Assembly (NCBI GenBank): GCA_021286645.1
Contig: JAJTBZ010000010.1
Coordinates: 1 to 54,870 of the forward strand
Reading direction: 5' to 3'
From: Ignavibacteria bacterium
GTDB lineage: Bacteria > Bacteroidota > Ignavibacteria > Ignavibacteriales > Ignavibacteriaceae
DNA length: 54,870 bases
Shown here: piece by piece, positions 1 through 8,357 of the stretch
How positions within the stretch are numbered: the stretch's first letter is position 1
Layout of the letters: each line of letters starts with the position of its first letter
The notes under the pieces: model-generated
Seen by the model: only the letters and a program-made list of their open reading frames with translations
What the model was told of the DNA's origin: nothing
Databases searched by the model: none
Made by a program: the position numbers and the translations under genes

Positions 1-96
1 TGAATATCTGAGGTTTGTCCGTAATAATAACTACCGTTTATTGTGCTTCGTAGTATATACACCGTAAACATAAGTTTTCCCCATCAACAACATAAA

Positions 97-122
97 ATAA
101 AAAAAGGCATCTTGCGGATGCC
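97..122 (-). terminator. Rho-independent terminator of tRNA-Ser
   Basis: Read on the minus strand, a GGCAT / ATGCC hairpin with a short loop is followed directly by seven T. It lies just downstream of the 3' end of the tRNA-Ser gene and fits an intrinsic terminator. Confidence 0.75.
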
Positions 123-131
123 TTGCTTTGC

Positions 132-220
132 GGAGAGGCCGGGATTCGAACCCGGGCTACCGTTTTACACAGTAGGACGGTTTAGCAAACCGTTGGTTTC
201 AGCCACTCACCCACCTCTCC
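132..220 (-). tRNA. tRNA-Ser (anticodon GCT)
   Basis: The minus strand folds into a class II tRNA of 89 nt. The acceptor stem is GGAGAGG with CCTCTCC, the anticodon stem ACGGT/ACCGT holds the loop TTGCTAA, giving anticodon GCT, and a long variable arm is closed by CTAC/GTAG-type pairing. The T arm is CCGGG-TTCGAAT-CCCGG. The 3' CCA is not encoded. It reads the serine codons AGC and AGU. Confidence 0.95.
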
Positions 221-366
221 GTGGGTTCATGTTGAAATAATTCAAATGAGAAATCAAATATACATCAAAAAAAAATATTATTCAATCATTTTTTCTTTAA
301 ACCCTGTAGTTTTTTTTATTGTCGAATAATCAGAAGCTCAATAAAATATTATGAAAGGATTACATT

Positions 367-840
367 ATGAAGAAGATATTTGTTCTCGTATTAGCCGTGT
401 TAATGACGTCTGCCTTTGCTCAACAGGGTCAAGGCTGGGGCCGTGGCCATGGTATGATGTTGCGCAAACTCGATTTGACCAAAGAACAACTCGCTAAGAT
501 AGAAGATCTGCGAACCGCTCACCAGAAAAATATGATAGACCTTCGGGCAGATCTGAAAAAGCTACAGATTTCTAAACGTGATATGCTTGAAAAAGGAAAT
601 CTTGACAGAAAAGATTTTCTTGCATTGGAAGAAAAAATTACCAAAGCTCAGGGAAATATCCGTTTAGCAATGGCAAACCATAAAATGGATGTTTATGGAA
701 TTTTAACTGCAGAGCAAAAGGATAAGTTGGCCAAGATGACTTCCAACTTTCTTGAAGCAAGAGGCAACGGTCCTCACGGCCGTGCAATAAACCGCGAACA
801 CCGACTCTCGCGGAACTACGATTGTCCCTTCAATAAGTGA
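367..840 (+). CDS. Spy/CpxP-like periplasmic LTxxQ protein
   Basis: A 157-residue protein with a clear signal peptide (MKKIFVLVLAVLMTSAFA, cleavage near residue 18). The mature part is helical and basic, and carries two LTxxQ-type motifs: LTKEQ near residue 38 and LTAEQ near residue 114. This is the hallmark of the Spy/CpxP/CnrX-like group of periplasmic chaperones and metal or envelope-stress sensors. A Gly/His-rich stretch (residues 20-30) follows the signal peptide. It stands alone, with its own terminator just downstream. The LTxxQ motifs support the family, but a chaperone or metal-binding role is inference. The start is preceded by a GAAAGGA ribosome-binding site. Confidence 0.75.
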   Translation: MKKIFVLVLAVLMTSAFAQQGQGWGRGHGMMLRKLDLTKEQLAKIEDLRTAHQKNMIDLRADLKKLQISKRDMLEKGNLDRKDFLALEEKITKAQGNIRLAMANHKMDVYGILTAEQKDKLAKMTSNFLEARGNGPHGRAINREHRLSRNYDCPFNK

Positions 841-857
841 AACATACTATACCACAT

Positions 858-888
858 GCGCCCGTCTCCCCGGCGGGCGCTTTTTTTT
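858..888 (+). terminator. Rho-independent terminator after Spy-like gene
   Basis: GCGCCCG and CGGGCGC form a GC-rich hairpin followed by eight T on the plus strand, 17 bases past the stop codon of the Spy-like gene. Confidence 0.9.
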
Positions 889-918
889 ATTTATTCCTTC
901 GTTTTCTATCAATTTCCC

Positions 919-926
919 TATATTTG
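919..926 (+). promoter_or_regulatory. Candidate -7 promoter element of cdd
   Basis: TATATTTG matches the Bacteroidetes-type -7 consensus TAnnTTTG. It lies 24 bases before the cdd start and after the upstream terminator, where a new promoter is needed. The -33 element is weak (TTC instead of TTG), so this rests on one motif and position. Confidence 0.35.
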
Positions 927-950
927 TAGTTCATTTTTTTCAAGGATTTT

Positions 951-1364
951 ATGGAAATCAATCATTTATTATTAGGCGAAAAGGCTATTGAAGCCAAAGG
1001 AAATGCTCTGCCTTTATACTCTAACTTCCATGTTGGAGCTGCGCTTCTAACCGATGACGATAAAATTATTCAGGGTTGTAATATTGAAAGCAGCTCGTAT
1101 GGCTTAACCATTTGTGCCGAAAGAAATGCGATTTTCAAGGCTATAAGTGACGGATATAGAAAATTCAAAGCAATAGCTATTGCCAGTGACTTTGAAGGAT
1201 ATTGTTCACCTTGCGGAGCCTGTCGTCAGATAATTTTTGAACATTGTGGCGATGTTGATGTTGTTTTAATTAACCGGAAAAAAGAGTTAAAAATTCTGAA
1301 GGCTTCCGAATTGCTGCCACACGCATTTACCGATGATGCATTACCGAAAGAAGATGGAAAATAA
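951..1364 (+). CDS. cdd: Cytidine deaminase
   Basis: A 137-residue protein of the small tetrameric cytidine deaminase family, which converts cytidine and deoxycytidine to uridine forms in pyrimidine salvage. The zinc site is complete: C55 and the proton shuttle E57 in TICAERNA, and C88 and C91 in SPCGACRQ. The length is normal for the family. The next gene, a purine nucleoside phosphorylase, starts one base after the stop codon, so the two form a nucleoside-salvage pair that is probably translated from one mRNA. Confidence 0.95.
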   Translation: MEINHLLLGEKAIEAKGNALPLYSNFHVGAALLTDDDKIIQGCNIESSSYGLTICAERNAIFKAISDGYRKFKAIAIASDFEGYCSPCGACRQIIFEHCGDVDVVLINRKKELKILKASELLPHAFTDDALPKEDGK

Positions 1365-1365
1365 A

Positions 1366-2187
1366 ATGACAGTACTTGAGAATCAATTTTCTGAGGCCAT
1401 TGCATTTATAAAACAAACTATGCCCTATAAACCTGATATGGCCCTTATTCTTGGTAGTGGTTTAGGTGATTTTGCCGATTCATTGCATCCCGATCTTTCT
1501 ATTCCGACAACCGAAATTCCGGGTTACCCTGCTTCAACAGTTGCAGGACACTCGGGCAAGTTGCACTTTGTACAATATCACGGCAAAAAGCTAATGATTT
1601 TCCAGGGTAGGATTCACTATTATGAAGGGTATACGTTACGCCAATGCTTATTACCTGTGGAGCTTGCATTTCAGGCCGGGGCTGCATCTATTATCATCAC
1701 TAATGCAGCGGGTGGCATTAATAGTAATTTTTCTCCGGGTGACCTAATGCTCACCACGGGATTCAATAGCATGTTCCTGAAAAAAGATCTCGCGACCCTG
1801 CTTTCTCCCGGGACACCGGACCGGAGAAATGCTCTGCTTGAATTACGCGAAACACACTTGTTTAAAAATGTAAAGGAAGCGGCACTTTCAACCCTGACTG
1901 ATTTAAAGGAAGGAGTTTATTTCTATACGAAAGGACCTAACTACGAAACACCTGCTGAAGTCCGGTTTATTCGTGGTACCGGAGCTGATGCAGTAGGCAT
2001 GTCAAGTGTACATGAAGGGGTTTATGCAGTGCATTTAGGTATGGACATCGCTGTAATTTCCTGCATTTCAAATTTTGCTGCCGGTATATCAACAACAAAA
2101 TTGCACCATGGTGAGGTAACCGAAACAGCAAACCGTGTAAAAACTACTTTTGAGGCTCTTTTGAAGAAAAGCATAGAGCTTGCATAA
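1366..2187 (+). CDS. punA: Purine nucleoside phosphorylase
   Basis: A 273-residue trimeric-type purine nucleoside phosphorylase (PNP I, inosine/guanosine type). It splits purine nucleosides with phosphate to free base and ribose 1-phosphate. Visible active-site elements are LGSGLGDF (phosphate-binding S31), AGHSGK (H62), QGRIHYYEGY (R82, H84), ITNAAGGIN, the base-site glutamate E217 and N236 in CISNFAAG. The usual MSTVPE motif reads MSSVHE here, with His in place of Pro. The open frame extends 11 codons upstream inside cdd. I chose the ATG one base after the cdd stop because it gives the normal family length and has an AAAGAAG-like site before it. It ends one base from the convergent rsmE stop. 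Confidence 0.93.
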   Translation: MTVLENQFSEAIAFIKQTMPYKPDMALILGSGLGDFADSLHPDLSIPTTEIPGYPASTVAGHSGKLHFVQYHGKKLMIFQGRIHYYEGYTLRQCLLPVELAFQAGAASIIITNAAGGINSNFSPGDLMLTTGFNSMFLKKDLATLLSPGTPDRRNALLELRETHLFKNVKEAALSTLTDLKEGVYFYTKGPNYETPAEVRFIRGTGADAVGMSSVHEGVYAVHLGMDIAVISCISNFAAGISTTKLHHGEVTETANRVKTTFEALLKKSIELA

Positions 2188-2188
2188 A

Positions 2189-2926
2189 TTATCGGGCAGA
2201 AAGAGCAAATCCCGCGTACATCATAGCTGTTTCTGCCCTCAATCTCTGGCCGCCCATTGTTAAAGCCACTACTTTGTTGGCGGTATTACTTACCTCAGTT
2301 TCTGAAAATCCACCTTCAGGCCCAAAAATAAAATAATATGTTCTATTCGCGTCAAATTGATATGCTTTAAGACTGTTATCTGCTTTTTGATCGAAGATGA
2401 TAAATTCGGCTTCGGCTTTCAATAATTCCTGAATTGAGCCAGAAAATCCCAGATCCGGTAAGGTTCCATGCAATGATTGTGTCATGGCATGTATACCTAT
2501 TTTCAACATTCTTTCAAGGTTAATGTTTTTTTTTAGCGAGTGCTCGGTTTTTACAAAATTGAATCGAGTAAATCCGAGCTCAATAAGTTTTTCATAGGCT
2601 AATTCCAAACGATCGGAATTCTTTAATAAAGGCAGACACATAACTATATTACGAAAAGCCGCACTCTCAGAATACTTCTCTGTAATAGTAACAAATCCAC
2701 GCTTCTTTTCCATTTTTTCTATTTTTGTAAAATATATATTGCCTTTGCCATCTGTGACGTATAAAGTATCACCGGTTTTGTATTTCATTACATTAGCAAT
2801 ATGATGATACTCATCTTCTGCAAGCATCAAACCATTTTCATCATCCGACACAAAGGGAGAATAAAAAAGATCAATATCAGAAGGATATGTCCAATTGGAA
2901 AATAAACTCATATTTACCTTTGTCAT
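2189..2926 (-). CDS. rsmE: 16S rRNA m3U1498 methyltransferase RsmE
   Basis: A 245-residue SPOUT-family methyltransferase that modifies U1498 of 16S rRNA. The N-terminal PUA-like part reads LFYSPF, then EYHHIANVMKYKTGD. The C-terminal knot carries the typical FGPEGGFSETE and LGxxRLRAETA-like (MGGQRLRAETA) S-adenosylmethionine-binding motifs. The start overlaps the upstream outer membrane protein gene by 50 bases. A second ATG five codons later (position 2911) has a better spaced AAAGG site and is equally possible. Last gene of the gcvP-CoA-binding-Omp85-rsmE run. Confidence 0.92.
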   Translation of the reverse strand: MTKVNMSLFSNWTYPSDIDLFYSPFVSDDENGLMLAEDEYHHIANVMKYKTGDTLYVTDGKGNIYFTKIEKMEKKRGFVTITEKYSESAAFRNIVMCLPLLKNSDRLELAYEKLIELGFTRFNFVKTEHSLKKNINLERMLKIGIHAMTQSLHGTLPDLGFSGSIQELLKAEAEFIIFDQKADNSLKAYQFDANRTYYFIFGPEGGFSETEVSNTANKVVALTMGGQRLRAETAMMYAGFALSAR

Positions 2927-4202
2927 TAAAACCTAAATCAAAACTTAATACTCTAAATGGCAACACTAAAAATGAAAAACCTGCACCATATCCTAAAACA
3001 CCATCCTGAACAGCCAAAGACTTATTTACTTGCTTTACAAGAGCTGCATCACAGAAAACATGGGGATATATGGCAGTTCTAAATGACTGTAATTCATCAG
3101 GAAGAACAGGTAAATTGAGTTTTATGTGCCATTCCTTAATTAGCGGCATCATTACTTCAACAGCCAAATTCGCCAGAGCGGTACCTTCCTGATGGGTTTT
3201 AAAACTTCCCCTGACACGTTCGTTGAGTCCAAGATACACGAGGTCATGATATGCAACATTATCCGTACTGATAGCCACGCCAACAGCATGGGTCTTAAGG
3301 GTAACATCATTACCTAACGGGAAATAACTGCGCAATTCCCCCATAAATTTTCCAAAATGATAAAGCTCATTGAATAAACCTTTATACTGCCAGCCTAAAC
3401 TAAGGAATTGCCCTGTCTGTGGAAATTGAATTAAATCTCTTGAATCGAATAAGTAAGTAAAACCAACAACACTTGTGCCTAGAATTTTTTCATTCCTATC
3501 AGAATGGTTAGCCGATGAGATTGGGTAATTATACCATTCATAACCAAGCATAGGCGCAATTTTCTGAAATTTATCCAACCGTTTCCCGATTGTCAGATAA
3601 CCGAGGTAATAGCGAAATGAAAAATCATCACCATACACTTCTTTAGCTTTTGTGCTTGAATTTTTCATAAAACCCCACTGCATTTGCAATTCACTAAACA
3701 GATTTGCTGAACGCGACAGATACGGTATTATGTAAAATAGCTTAAAGCCCGGATTATAGCCGAGATCAGCCCGAAGCTTGATAGTCTCATTTCGCCCCTG
3801 AAAATTTTTCAATTGTACATCAGCTCCCCAAGCTATCTTATTCCAATCCTTATTCACTACTTCTACAAACGGCAGAGGCCACAGATACCAGGTTTCCTCT
3901 ACAACAATTTCGATGATACCGGGATATTGTTTATTTCGCTCTACAACAACCTGATTAAAAATTCCTAAAGAATATATCCGTTCACGATTATACCGCAATG
4001 TCGTGTTACTTACAGTATCGCCTACAGAAAATGTCAGCTCGTTTGTAATAATGTACAATTTAGTAGTTTTTGCCCCGGTAATAGCAATGCTATCCACTTT
4101 ACTTGCAACATCGTGTTGCTGAGCAGAGTCTGGTTGTGCCGGACAAGAGAAAGTTATCCCGGTCCAAAAAATGAACAAAAAGGAAATAATTCGAAGTGTC
4201 AT
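2877..4202 (-). CDS. Omp85/BamA-like outer membrane protein with one POTRA domain
   Basis: A 441-residue exported protein with a hydrophobic N-terminal signal (MTLRIISFLFIFWTGITFSC, where the Cys could allow lipidation). One POTRA-like domain follows at about residues 35-110: VDSIAITGAKTTKLYIITNEL, then YNRERIYSLGIFNQVVV. The rest is rich in alternating aromatic and polar strands, typical of a 16-strand Omp85 barrel, including an RGSF loop element (VRGSFK), and it ends in a C-terminal Phe as outer membrane barrels do. With only one POTRA it is not BamA itself. It resembles the small Omp85 proteins of FCB bacteria, whose substrates are unknown. Its ATG overlaps the stop of the CoA-binding gene by one base. 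Confidence 0.8.
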   Translation of the reverse strand: MTLRIISFLFIFWTGITFSCPAQPDSAQQHDVASKVDSIAITGAKTTKLYIITNELTFSVGDTVSNTTLRYNRERIYSLGIFNQVVVERNKQYPGIIEIVVEETWYLWPLPFVEVVNKDWNKIAWGADVQLKNFQGRNETIKLRADLGYNPGFKLFYIIPYLSRSANLFSELQMQWGFMKNSSTKAKEVYGDDFSFRYYLGYLTIGKRLDKFQKIAPMLGYEWYNYPISSANHSDRNEKILGTSVVGFTYLFDSRDLIQFPQTGQFLSLGWQYKGLFNELYHFGKFMGELRSYFPLGNDVTLKTHAVGVAISTDNVAYHDLVYLGLNERVRGSFKTHQEGTALANLAVEVMMPLIKEWHIKLNLPVLPDELQSFRTAIYPHVFCDAALVKQVNKSLAVQDGVLGYGAGFSFLVLPFRVLSFDLGFNDKGKYEFIFQLDISF

Positions 4203-4600
4203 TATTTTGAAATACCTGCCCGATTCACTTCAACTGCAATACAATAATCCTCAATTACTGAAATGCCTTTAGCCTGTAAAGCAGTTTTCACGCTATCATT
4301 ATGCACGCCTAATTGGAACCAGACAACGGGAGGATGCGCTGCAATAATATCGTCTTGAATAGATGGCAGTTTATCTCCGGAAAGGAATAAATCAATAATA
4401 TCAATTGATTCCGGTATATCCTTCAGTGAAGGATATACCGGAATACCAAATACATTGTTAAGAATAGGGTGAATGCCATAAACAGTAAAACCTCGCTGTT
4501 GCAGCATAACCGCAATACGACCACTGTCGCGATTGGGTTTATCGGAAATACCAACTACGGCAATAACCTTTGATTGTTGAAATATCTGATTAAAATTCAT
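4202..4600 (-). CDS. CoA-binding domain protein (YccU-like)
   Basis: A 132-residue single-domain protein of the CoA_binding_2 (YccU) family. A Rossmann-like start VIAVVGISDKPNRDSGRIA is followed by GFTVYGIHP, the IDIIDLFL strand, WFQLGVHND and the terminal VIEDYCIAVE motif containing the conserved Cys. Members bind CoA, but no reaction is established. It lies 12 bases after gcvP and one base into the Omp85-like gene, so it is translated as part of that run. Confidence 0.88.
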   Translation of the reverse strand: MNFNQIFQQSKVIAVVGISDKPNRDSGRIAVMLQQRGFTVYGIHPILNNVFGIPVYPSLKDIPESIDIIDLFLSGDKLPSIQDDIIAAHPPVVWFQLGVHNDSVKTALQAKGISVIEDYCIAVEVNRAGISK

Positions 4601-4612
4601 GTATTCATTTTT

Positions 4613-7492
4613 TTAATCGTTAATGTATGTAGAAATATCATTACAGGTACAAATGAGATTTCTATCACCGAAAGCATTATTTACTCTTCCAACTGCGGGC
4701 CAGAACTTATAGTTCCGCAAATATGGAACCGGATAAGCTGCTTTTTGGCGCGAATATGCATGTGCCCACTCATCTGAAGTAACCGTCTCAGCAGTATGAG
4801 GTGCATTTTTTAGCACATTATCTTTAGGATCAGCTGTGCCTCTTTCTATTTCGGCAATTTCTTCGCGAATAGCTAACATTGCTTCAATAAAACGGTCAAG
4901 TTCGGCTTTTGATTCACTTTCAGTTGGCTCTACCATCAGCGTTCCGGCTACAGGAAATGATACTGTCGGCGCGTGAAATCCATAATCCATTAATCTTTTG
5001 GCGATATCTTCAACTTCAATACCCGATGACTTTTTAAATTCACGCATATCAAAAATCATTTCATGCGCCGCTCTGCCCTGCTCACCGGTATATAGTACTT
5101 TATAAGTATTTTCCAGTTTGGCTTTCAAATAGTTGGCATTAAGTATGGCGTATTTTGTTGATTCTTTCAGGCCTTCACCACCCAGCATTTTAATGTATCC
5201 CAAACTAATCATAAGAATCAAAGCACTTCCATACGGAGCCGCAGAAACAGCCGTACCTTCTCTACCATCAGTTTCAACACAACAAATATGCGCGGGTAAA
5301 TGTTTAACCAAATGCTCGGCTACGCAAATAGGACCCATACCGGGGCCGCCGCCGCCATGAGGAATCGCGAATGTTTTATGTAGGTTAATATGGCAAACAT
5401 CGGCTCCTAATAATTTTGGCTGAGTCAACCCCACCTGGGCATTCATGTTAGCACCATCCATATAAACCTGCCCGCCATTGTCATGTATCGCCTGGCAAAG
5501 TTCCATAATTGATGATTCAAATACACCATGCGTCGAAGGATACGTAACCATAAAAGCTGCCAGGGTATCTTTGTACTCTTCGGCTTTCTTTTTCAGATCA
5601 GCCGCATCAATGTTACCATTTTCATCACAATTAACAACAACAACCTTCATACCTGCCATTACAGCACTCGCGGGATTGGTACCATGAGCTGAAGCAGGAA
5701 TGAGGCAAACATTGCGCTGTGACTCTCCTTTTGCGTGGAGATAATGACGAATTACCATCAATCCGGCATATTCACCCTGTGCACCGGAGTTGGGTTGGAA
5801 AGATACGCCGGAAAAGCCTGTAATGATATTAAGATAATTTCCAAGTTCCCTTACTACTTCCTGATACCCTTCTGTCTGGTTTGCCGGAGCAAACGGATGT
5901 ATTGATGTAAATTCAGGAAATGTGATTGGCATTAACTCAACTGCAGCATTTAGCTTCATGGTACAAGAGCCAAGCGGAATCATTGAAAGAGTCAGGGACA
6001 AGTCCTTATTTTCAAGGGTTTTTAAATACCGCATCAAATCGGTTTCAGTACGGTATTTATTAAAAACAGGGCTTTGTAAGTATTTTTCTGTTCTAACCAG
6101 TTCAGCCGGAATAGCTGCGCTATCTGTAATTTCAGTGTTAAATTTACCAGGGTTGATTAGTGCTTTTGCTATAATATCAACTATCTCATTGATATCTGCA
6201 ACCGAACATCCCTCGCCCAAAGAAATTCCAATTGCATTATTTTCATAATATCGGAAGTTTACAAATTTTTGTTCGGCTTCATGTTTGATACGTTGCAATG
6301 ATTCGCTGTCAAATTGATATTTCAAAGTATCGAAATATGATTTGTTTGTTGGCAGTAAACCGAGATTCTCAAGATTTTTCTTCACTAATTGAGTTTTGTA
6401 ATGAATGTCCCGCGCTATGCTTTCAATGCCTTCCGGTCCATGATACACTGCATAAGCACCAGCCATAATAGCCAACAGAACTTGAGCGGTACAAATGTTA
6501 CTTGTTGCTTTTTCCCGCTTTATATGTTGCTCTCTTGTCTGAAGTGCCATTCTGTAGGCAAGTTTCCCATTGCTATCTACCGAAGCACCGATAATTCTAC
6601 CGGGCATTACTCTTTTAAATTCTTCACGTGCAGCAAAGAATGCCGCGTGCGGACCACCAAATCCCATCGGAATACCAAACCTCTGGGTTGAGCCAACGCA
6701 TACATCAGCGCCCATACTGCCAGGCGATTTAAGTAGTACAAGACTCATAATATCAGCAGCTATTATCGAAAAAACTTTAGCGCTTTTTGCTTCGGCAATA
6801 ATTGCAGAATAATCATGCAATTCCCCGTTATCATCCGGAGTTTGAGCAAAGAATCCAAAATATTCAGTGCCCGGTTTGAAGTTTTGCAAAGAATCAATTA
6901 CCAGTTCAATTCCAAATGGTAAAGCACGGGTTTTCAGGACTTCGATGGTGTTTGGAAAGGATGCGTTATCTACAAAGAATTTATTACCATTTTTTGTGCT
7001 TGTGTGAGCCTGATTAAATGCCATAAGCATAGCTTCTGCGGCAGCAGTAGCTTCATCCAAAAGCGATGCGTTTGCCAGTGGCATATTTGTCAGATCAGTA
7101 ATCATTGTCTGGAAAGTTAATAAAGCTTCCAGCCTTCCCTGAGAAATCTCAGCCTGGTACGGTGTATATTGTGTGTACCAACCCGGGTTTTCAAGAATAT
7201 TTCTTTGGATAACAGCAGGTGTAAGAGTTTGATAATATCCCATCCCGATGTATGATTTGGCAACTATGTTCTTTTTTGCCACACCGCGGATGTATGTAAA
7301 GTATTCTTGCTCGGAGATTCCTTCGGGTATATTCAGGTCTTTTGGTAAACGAATTTTACCAGGTACAGTTTCTGATATCAGCTGATCCAAATCAGCCGCG
7401 TTTACAGCCTGTAGCATTTCGGTAAGATCTGATGGTGAAAAAATTCCGGTGTGTCTACGGACAAAAGGATAAGATGACTGCAGGTTTCCCAT
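4613..7492 (-). CDS. gcvP: Glycine dehydrogenase (decarboxylating), P-protein
   Basis: A 959-residue full-length fused P-protein of the glycine cleavage system. It decarboxylates glycine with pyridoxal phosphate and passes the aminomethyl group to the lipoyl H-protein. Both halves are present: an N-terminal half starting RHTGIFSP with YTPYQAEISQGRLEALL, and a C-terminal half with SAHGTNPASA and the PLP-lysine motif HKTFAIPHGGGGPG, followed by the usual C-terminal PVPYLRNYKFWPAVGRVNNAFGDRN region. No other gcv gene is in the window. The length is normal for the family. The upstream 103 bases hold a possible promoter and no visible glycine riboswitch. Confidence 0.97.
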   Translation of the reverse strand: MGNLQSSYPFVRRHTGIFSPSDLTEMLQAVNAADLDQLISETVPGKIRLPKDLNIPEGISEQEYFTYIRGVAKKNIVAKSYIGMGYYQTLTPAVIQRNILENPGWYTQYTPYQAEISQGRLEALLTFQTMITDLTNMPLANASLLDEATAAAEAMLMAFNQAHTSTKNGNKFFVDNASFPNTIEVLKTRALPFGIELVIDSLQNFKPGTEYFGFFAQTPDDNGELHDYSAIIAEAKSAKVFSIIAADIMSLVLLKSPGSMGADVCVGSTQRFGIPMGFGGPHAAFFAAREEFKRVMPGRIIGASVDSNGKLAYRMALQTREQHIKREKATSNICTAQVLLAIMAGAYAVYHGPEGIESIARDIHYKTQLVKKNLENLGLLPTNKSYFDTLKYQFDSESLQRIKHEAEQKFVNFRYYENNAIGISLGEGCSVADINEIVDIIAKALINPGKFNTEITDSAAIPAELVRTEKYLQSPVFNKYRTETDLMRYLKTLENKDLSLTLSMIPLGSCTMKLNAAVELMPITFPEFTSIHPFAPANQTEGYQEVVRELGNYLNIITGFSGVSFQPNSGAQGEYAGLMVIRHYLHAKGESQRNVCLIPASAHGTNPASAVMAGMKVVVVNCDENGNIDAADLKKKAEEYKDTLAAFMVTYPSTHGVFESSIMELCQAIHDNGGQVYMDGANMNAQVGLTQPKLLGADVCHINLHKTFAIPHGGGGPGMGPICVAEHLVKHLPAHICCVETDGREGTAVSAAPYGSALILMISLGYIKMLGGEGLKESTKYAILNANYLKAKLENTYKVLYTGEQGRAAHEMIFDMREFKKSSGIEVEDIAKRLMDYGFHAPTVSFPVAGTLMVEPTESESKAELDRFIEAMLAIREEIAEIERGTADPKDNVLKNAPHTAETVTSDEWAHAYSRQKAAYPVPYLRNYKFWPAVGRVNNAFGDRNLICTCNDISTYIND

Positions 7493-7529
7493 AATAATTC
7501 ACTCTTTAAAAAATAAAAATATCAGTCTT

Positions 7530-7562
7530 TAAATGTACAATTTTCCAGAGAAAATAAGACAA
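7530..7562 (-). promoter_or_regulatory. Candidate gcvP promoter
   Basis: On the minus strand TTG is separated by 22 bases from TACATTTA, close to the Bacteroidetes-type layout TTG-N19-21-TAnnTTTG. It lies 37 bases before the gcvP ATG. The spacing is slightly long and the last base deviates, so this is a weak call. Confidence 0.3.
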
Positions 7563-7595
7563 TATTTAAAGAAAACTCAAAAAGTTAATAAGGGA

Positions 7596-8354
7596 TTATT
7601 GAGTAGAATATATTTTCTTCAGTGTTTCAAGAGCTAAATGAGCAGCTTCTTGCTCTGCGGCTTTCTTATTTTTACCTTTTCCTACTCCATACGTATCTAT
7701 ACCAATTCTGGCTTCTATGGTAAAAACACGATCCTGCTCAGGCCCCTCTTCTTTAATAACAAAATAGCGTGGTATTTCGCGTTTAAGGGCTTGAGCAAAC
7801 TCCAATAATTGACTCTTATAATTGTCGTCCACTAAATGGAGTCTGTTTTCGAAGTTAGGATTAATTACATTATTATGTATGAATTTGGTTGCCGTTTCAA
7901 GACCGGCATCCAGATAAATAGCTCCAACCAGAGCTTCAAAGGCATCAGCAACAACAGTTTTTTTACCAAAGTTTTCATTGGCGAGAAGCTCATTCTGAAT
8001 AAAAATTAAGTCGAGAAGGTTTATACGCTGACCCGCATCATAAAGGGCATTCTTGTTAACAAAATTAGCACGAATTTTTGTTAAAAAACCTTCATCTTTG
8101 TCAGGGAATTTAAAATATAACTCACGTGTAACAACCAGACCAAGAACGGCATCACCTAAGAACTCTAAACGCTCATTGGAGGTCTTAAACTTCCTCCCAT
8201 CTACTAACGATCGATGGGTAAGCGCCTCAATAAATAATTCTGTATCCTGAATTTTATTTAAAATCAGTCGCTCAAGAATCCGTATGCGTTCTTTTGCAAT
8301 TTTTTCATGAGTATCGAACAGCCGGGCAATTCGGCGTAATAACCTGAGAAACAT
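7596..8354 (-). CDS. rnc: Ribonuclease III
   Basis: A 252-residue double-strand-specific endoribonuclease used in rRNA and mRNA processing. The catalytic signature NERLEFLGD is at residues 60-68 (E64, D68 acidic metal ligands), with the second acidic cluster in DAFEALVGAIYLDAG. A double-stranded RNA-binding domain fills about residues 180-248 and ends GVGKGKNKKAAEQEAAHLALETL. A short basic N-terminal extension of about 25 residues precedes the nuclease domain. It is the last gene of the lipid cluster, three bases after fabF, an arrangement common in bacteria. Confidence 0.96.
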   Translation of the reverse strand: MFLRLLRRIARLFDTHEKIAKERIRILERLILNKIQDTELFIEALTHRSLVDGRKFKTSNERLEFLGDAVLGLVVTRELYFKFPDKDEGFLTKIRANFVNKNALYDAGQRINLLDLIFIQNELLANENFGKKTVVADAFEALVGAIYLDAGLETATKFIHNNVINPNFENRLHLVDDNYKSQLLEFAQALKREIPRYFVIKEEGPEQDRVFTIEARIGIDTYGVGKGKNKKAAEQEAAHLALETLKKIYSTQ

Positions 8355-8357
8355 AAA

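Noticed and set aside
7493-7595. Glycine riboswitch expected before gcvP
   Set aside because: The gap is only about 100 bases and shows no paired aptamer-like helices or conserved core that I can recognise.
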